This document shows, piece by piece, positions 4,445 through 5,546 of a DNA stretch of 5,546 nt; position 1 is the first letter of the stretch; every line of letters starts with the position of its first letter. The notes beneath the pieces are model-generated. The model was not told the origin of the DNA. It worked only from the letters and a program-made list of their open reading frames with translations, and did not search any database. The position numbers and the translations under genes were made by a program. The stretch is from Elusimicrobiota bacterium (GTDB taxonomy: Bacteria; Elusimicrobiota; UBA8919): positions 35,874 through 41,419 of the forward strand of contig DMMW01000057.1 in the NCBI GenBank assembly GCA_003452965.1, read 5' to 3'.

Positions 4445-5546
4445 AATTATGTTATTTTTGAAACTCTGTCCTCGTCTAAGCTTCTCTATTGCGAATATGT
4501 CCGCAATTGTCTGACCCAAGTCCGCAAACGTTTTGCGAACTCCAATATCAACATTTCTTTTTATTTTCTTTCCATATATTAATAACGGTACATATTCTCT
4601 GGTATGATCCGTGTGTTTTGTGTATGTTGGATCGCATCCATGATCCGCAGTTATAAATAAAATATCATTATCAGCCATTCCGGAAAATATTTCCGGTAAA
4701 AAATCATCAAATTCTTTTAATCCTTTATAATATGATTCTGTGTCTCTGCGATGTCCCCATAGCATATCAAAATCCACAAGGTTAACAAATATTAATTGCT
4801 GGCTTGAAGCGTCATTTTTGATTGCTTCAAGTATCTTTTCCATACCTTCTTTATTGCTGTTAGTATGAAAAGACTTCGTCAGACCTTTTCCGTTAAATAT
4901 ATCATGAATTTTTCCTATGCCGATTACTTCCACTCCGGAATCCTTTAATTTATCGAGGAGTGTTTCTTCGGGTGGGTCCAAAGAATAATCATATCTGTTA
5001 GGAGTTCTTTTAAAATTTCCGGCAGAACCTGTAAATGGCCGCGCGATAACCCTGCCTACATTATGAGGATAAACAAGCATTTTTCTTGCAATTTCACATA
5101 TTTGATATAACCTTTTTAATCCGAATATTTTTTTGTCTTCATGAGCAGCAACCTGGAATACGCTGTCCGCGGATGTATAAATTATCGGATAACCTGTTTC
5201 ACAATGTTTTTCACCTAATTTCCTAATTATTTCCGTACCGGAAGCGGTGTAATTGCCCAGTGTTTTAGTGCCGATTATCTTTTCGTATTTTTTGATTATC
5301 TCTTTTGGAAAGCCGTGTGGATAAGTCGGAAGAGGATTTTCGGTAATTATTCCGGTGATTTCCCAATGCCCAATTGTTGTATCCTTACCGTTAGACTCTT
5401 CAGCCATTTTACCGTAAGAACCAAGTGAATCATTAGAAACATTAGAATTGGGAGTCGATATTAAATTATAAAGGCCTAATTTTGACAGATTTGATAAATC
5501 AAAATTCTTAACTGCTCCGGCTGTATTTTTTAATGTATTGGATCCT
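4442..5546 (-). CDS. deoB: Phosphopentomutase (5' end cut by window)
   Basis: A cytoplasmic Mn-dependent enzyme that interconverts (deoxy)ribose-1-phosphate and (deoxy)ribose-5-phosphate, linking nucleoside breakdown to the pentose phosphate pathway; alkaline phosphatase superfamily. 367 residues are visible. The family runs to about 390-405, so some 20-30 N-terminal residues, including the first metal-binding Asp, lie beyond the right edge. The first visible residues, GSNTLKNTAG, are the conserved DeoB N-terminal block, so the first in-window ATG (5407) is internal and not the start. Numbering visible residues from that Gly: GKDTTIGHWE (53-62), carrying the phosphorylated Thr; VDFDMLWGHRRD (257-268) with metal ligands Asp260 and His265; ADHGCDPT (300-307) with Asp301 and His302; and TDHTREYVPLL (312-322) with His314. 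All ligands in view are intact. It probably heads the operon with pit, which it overlaps by one base, and would use the product of the PNP encoded downstream. Confidence 0.96.
   Translation of the reverse strand, partial: GSNTLKNTAGAVKNFDLSNLSKLGLYNLISTPNSNVSNDSLGSYGKMAEESNGKDTTIGHWEITGIITENPLPTYPHGFPKEIIKKYEKIIGTKTLGNYTASGTEIIRKLGEKHCETGYPIIYTSADSVFQVAAHEDKKIFGLKRLYQICEIARKMLVYPHNVGRVIARPFTGSAGNFKRTPNRYDYSLDPPEETLLDKLKDSGVEVIGIGKIHDIFNGKGLTKSFHTNSNKEGMEKILEAIKNDASSQQLIFVNLVDFDMLWGHRRDTESYYKGLKEFDDFLPEIFSGMADNDILFITADHGCDPTYTKHTDHTREYVPLLIYGKKIKRNVDIGVRKTFADLGQTIADIFAIEKLRRGQSFKNNII

Noticed and set aside
4443..4445. TTG at 4445 as the pit start
   Set aside because: The ATG immediately after it makes a classic TGATG junction with deoB; the TTG adds only one residue.
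5405..5407. ATG at 5407 as the deoB start
   Set aside because: The frame continues upstream to the window edge with conserved DeoB residues (GSNTLKNTAG), so the gene is 5'-partial and this Met is internal.
5540..5545. GGATCC (BamHI site) at the right edge as a cloning junction
   Set aside because: The deoB frame reads through it with family-consistent residues, so it looks native; a single six-base site is not evidence of a vector join.

Overview
The window is AT-rich bacterial DNA (roughly two thirds A+T by eye) with five genes, all on the minus strand. In transcription order, right to left, they are phosphopentomutase (deoB, 5' end cut by the window edge), a PiT-type phosphate permease, a DUF47/PhoU-like protein, a purine nucleoside phosphorylase (PNP), and a RecJ-family exonuclease (3' end cut by the window edge). 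No RNA gene, insertion sequence, CRISPR array or origin was found. The families are bacterial. The AT-rich coding sequence combined with small GC-rich palindromes and an AT-rich tandem array between genes resembles uncultured candidate-phylum genomes such as Elusimicrobiota or Omnitrophota, but that placement is a low-confidence guess.

Layout: 1-1414 recJ-like gene; 1415-1494 short gap with a good sigma-70-like promoter; 1495-2313 PNP; 2314-2673 a 360-base noncoding stretch with three hairpins and a four-copy 37-bp repeat array whose last copy contains the stop codon of the DUF47 gene; 2674-3276 DUF47; 3277-3419 a second repeat-rich gap with a hairpin, a GC-rich palindrome and copies of GTATCCTG; 3420-4442 pit; 4442-5546 deoB. 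The deoB stop and pit start share one base (TGATG), so these two genes are almost certainly co-transcribed.

Functionally, PNP splits purine nucleosides with phosphate to give (deoxy)ribose-1-phosphate, DeoB converts that to the 5-phosphate for central metabolism, and Pit with its DUF47 partner would supply phosphate. The neighbourhood therefore reads as nucleoside salvage plus phosphate uptake, with a DNA-degrading enzyme downstream. Whether the genes are one regulon is inference.

The most notable item is the RecJ-like protein. A complete DnaQ-type DEDDh 3'-5' exonuclease domain of about 160 residues is inserted inside the DHH phosphoesterase domain, between metal-binding motifs III and IV. 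All visible catalytic residues of both nucleases are intact, so one polypeptide appears to carry a 5'-3' and a 3'-5' exonuclease, one nested in the other.
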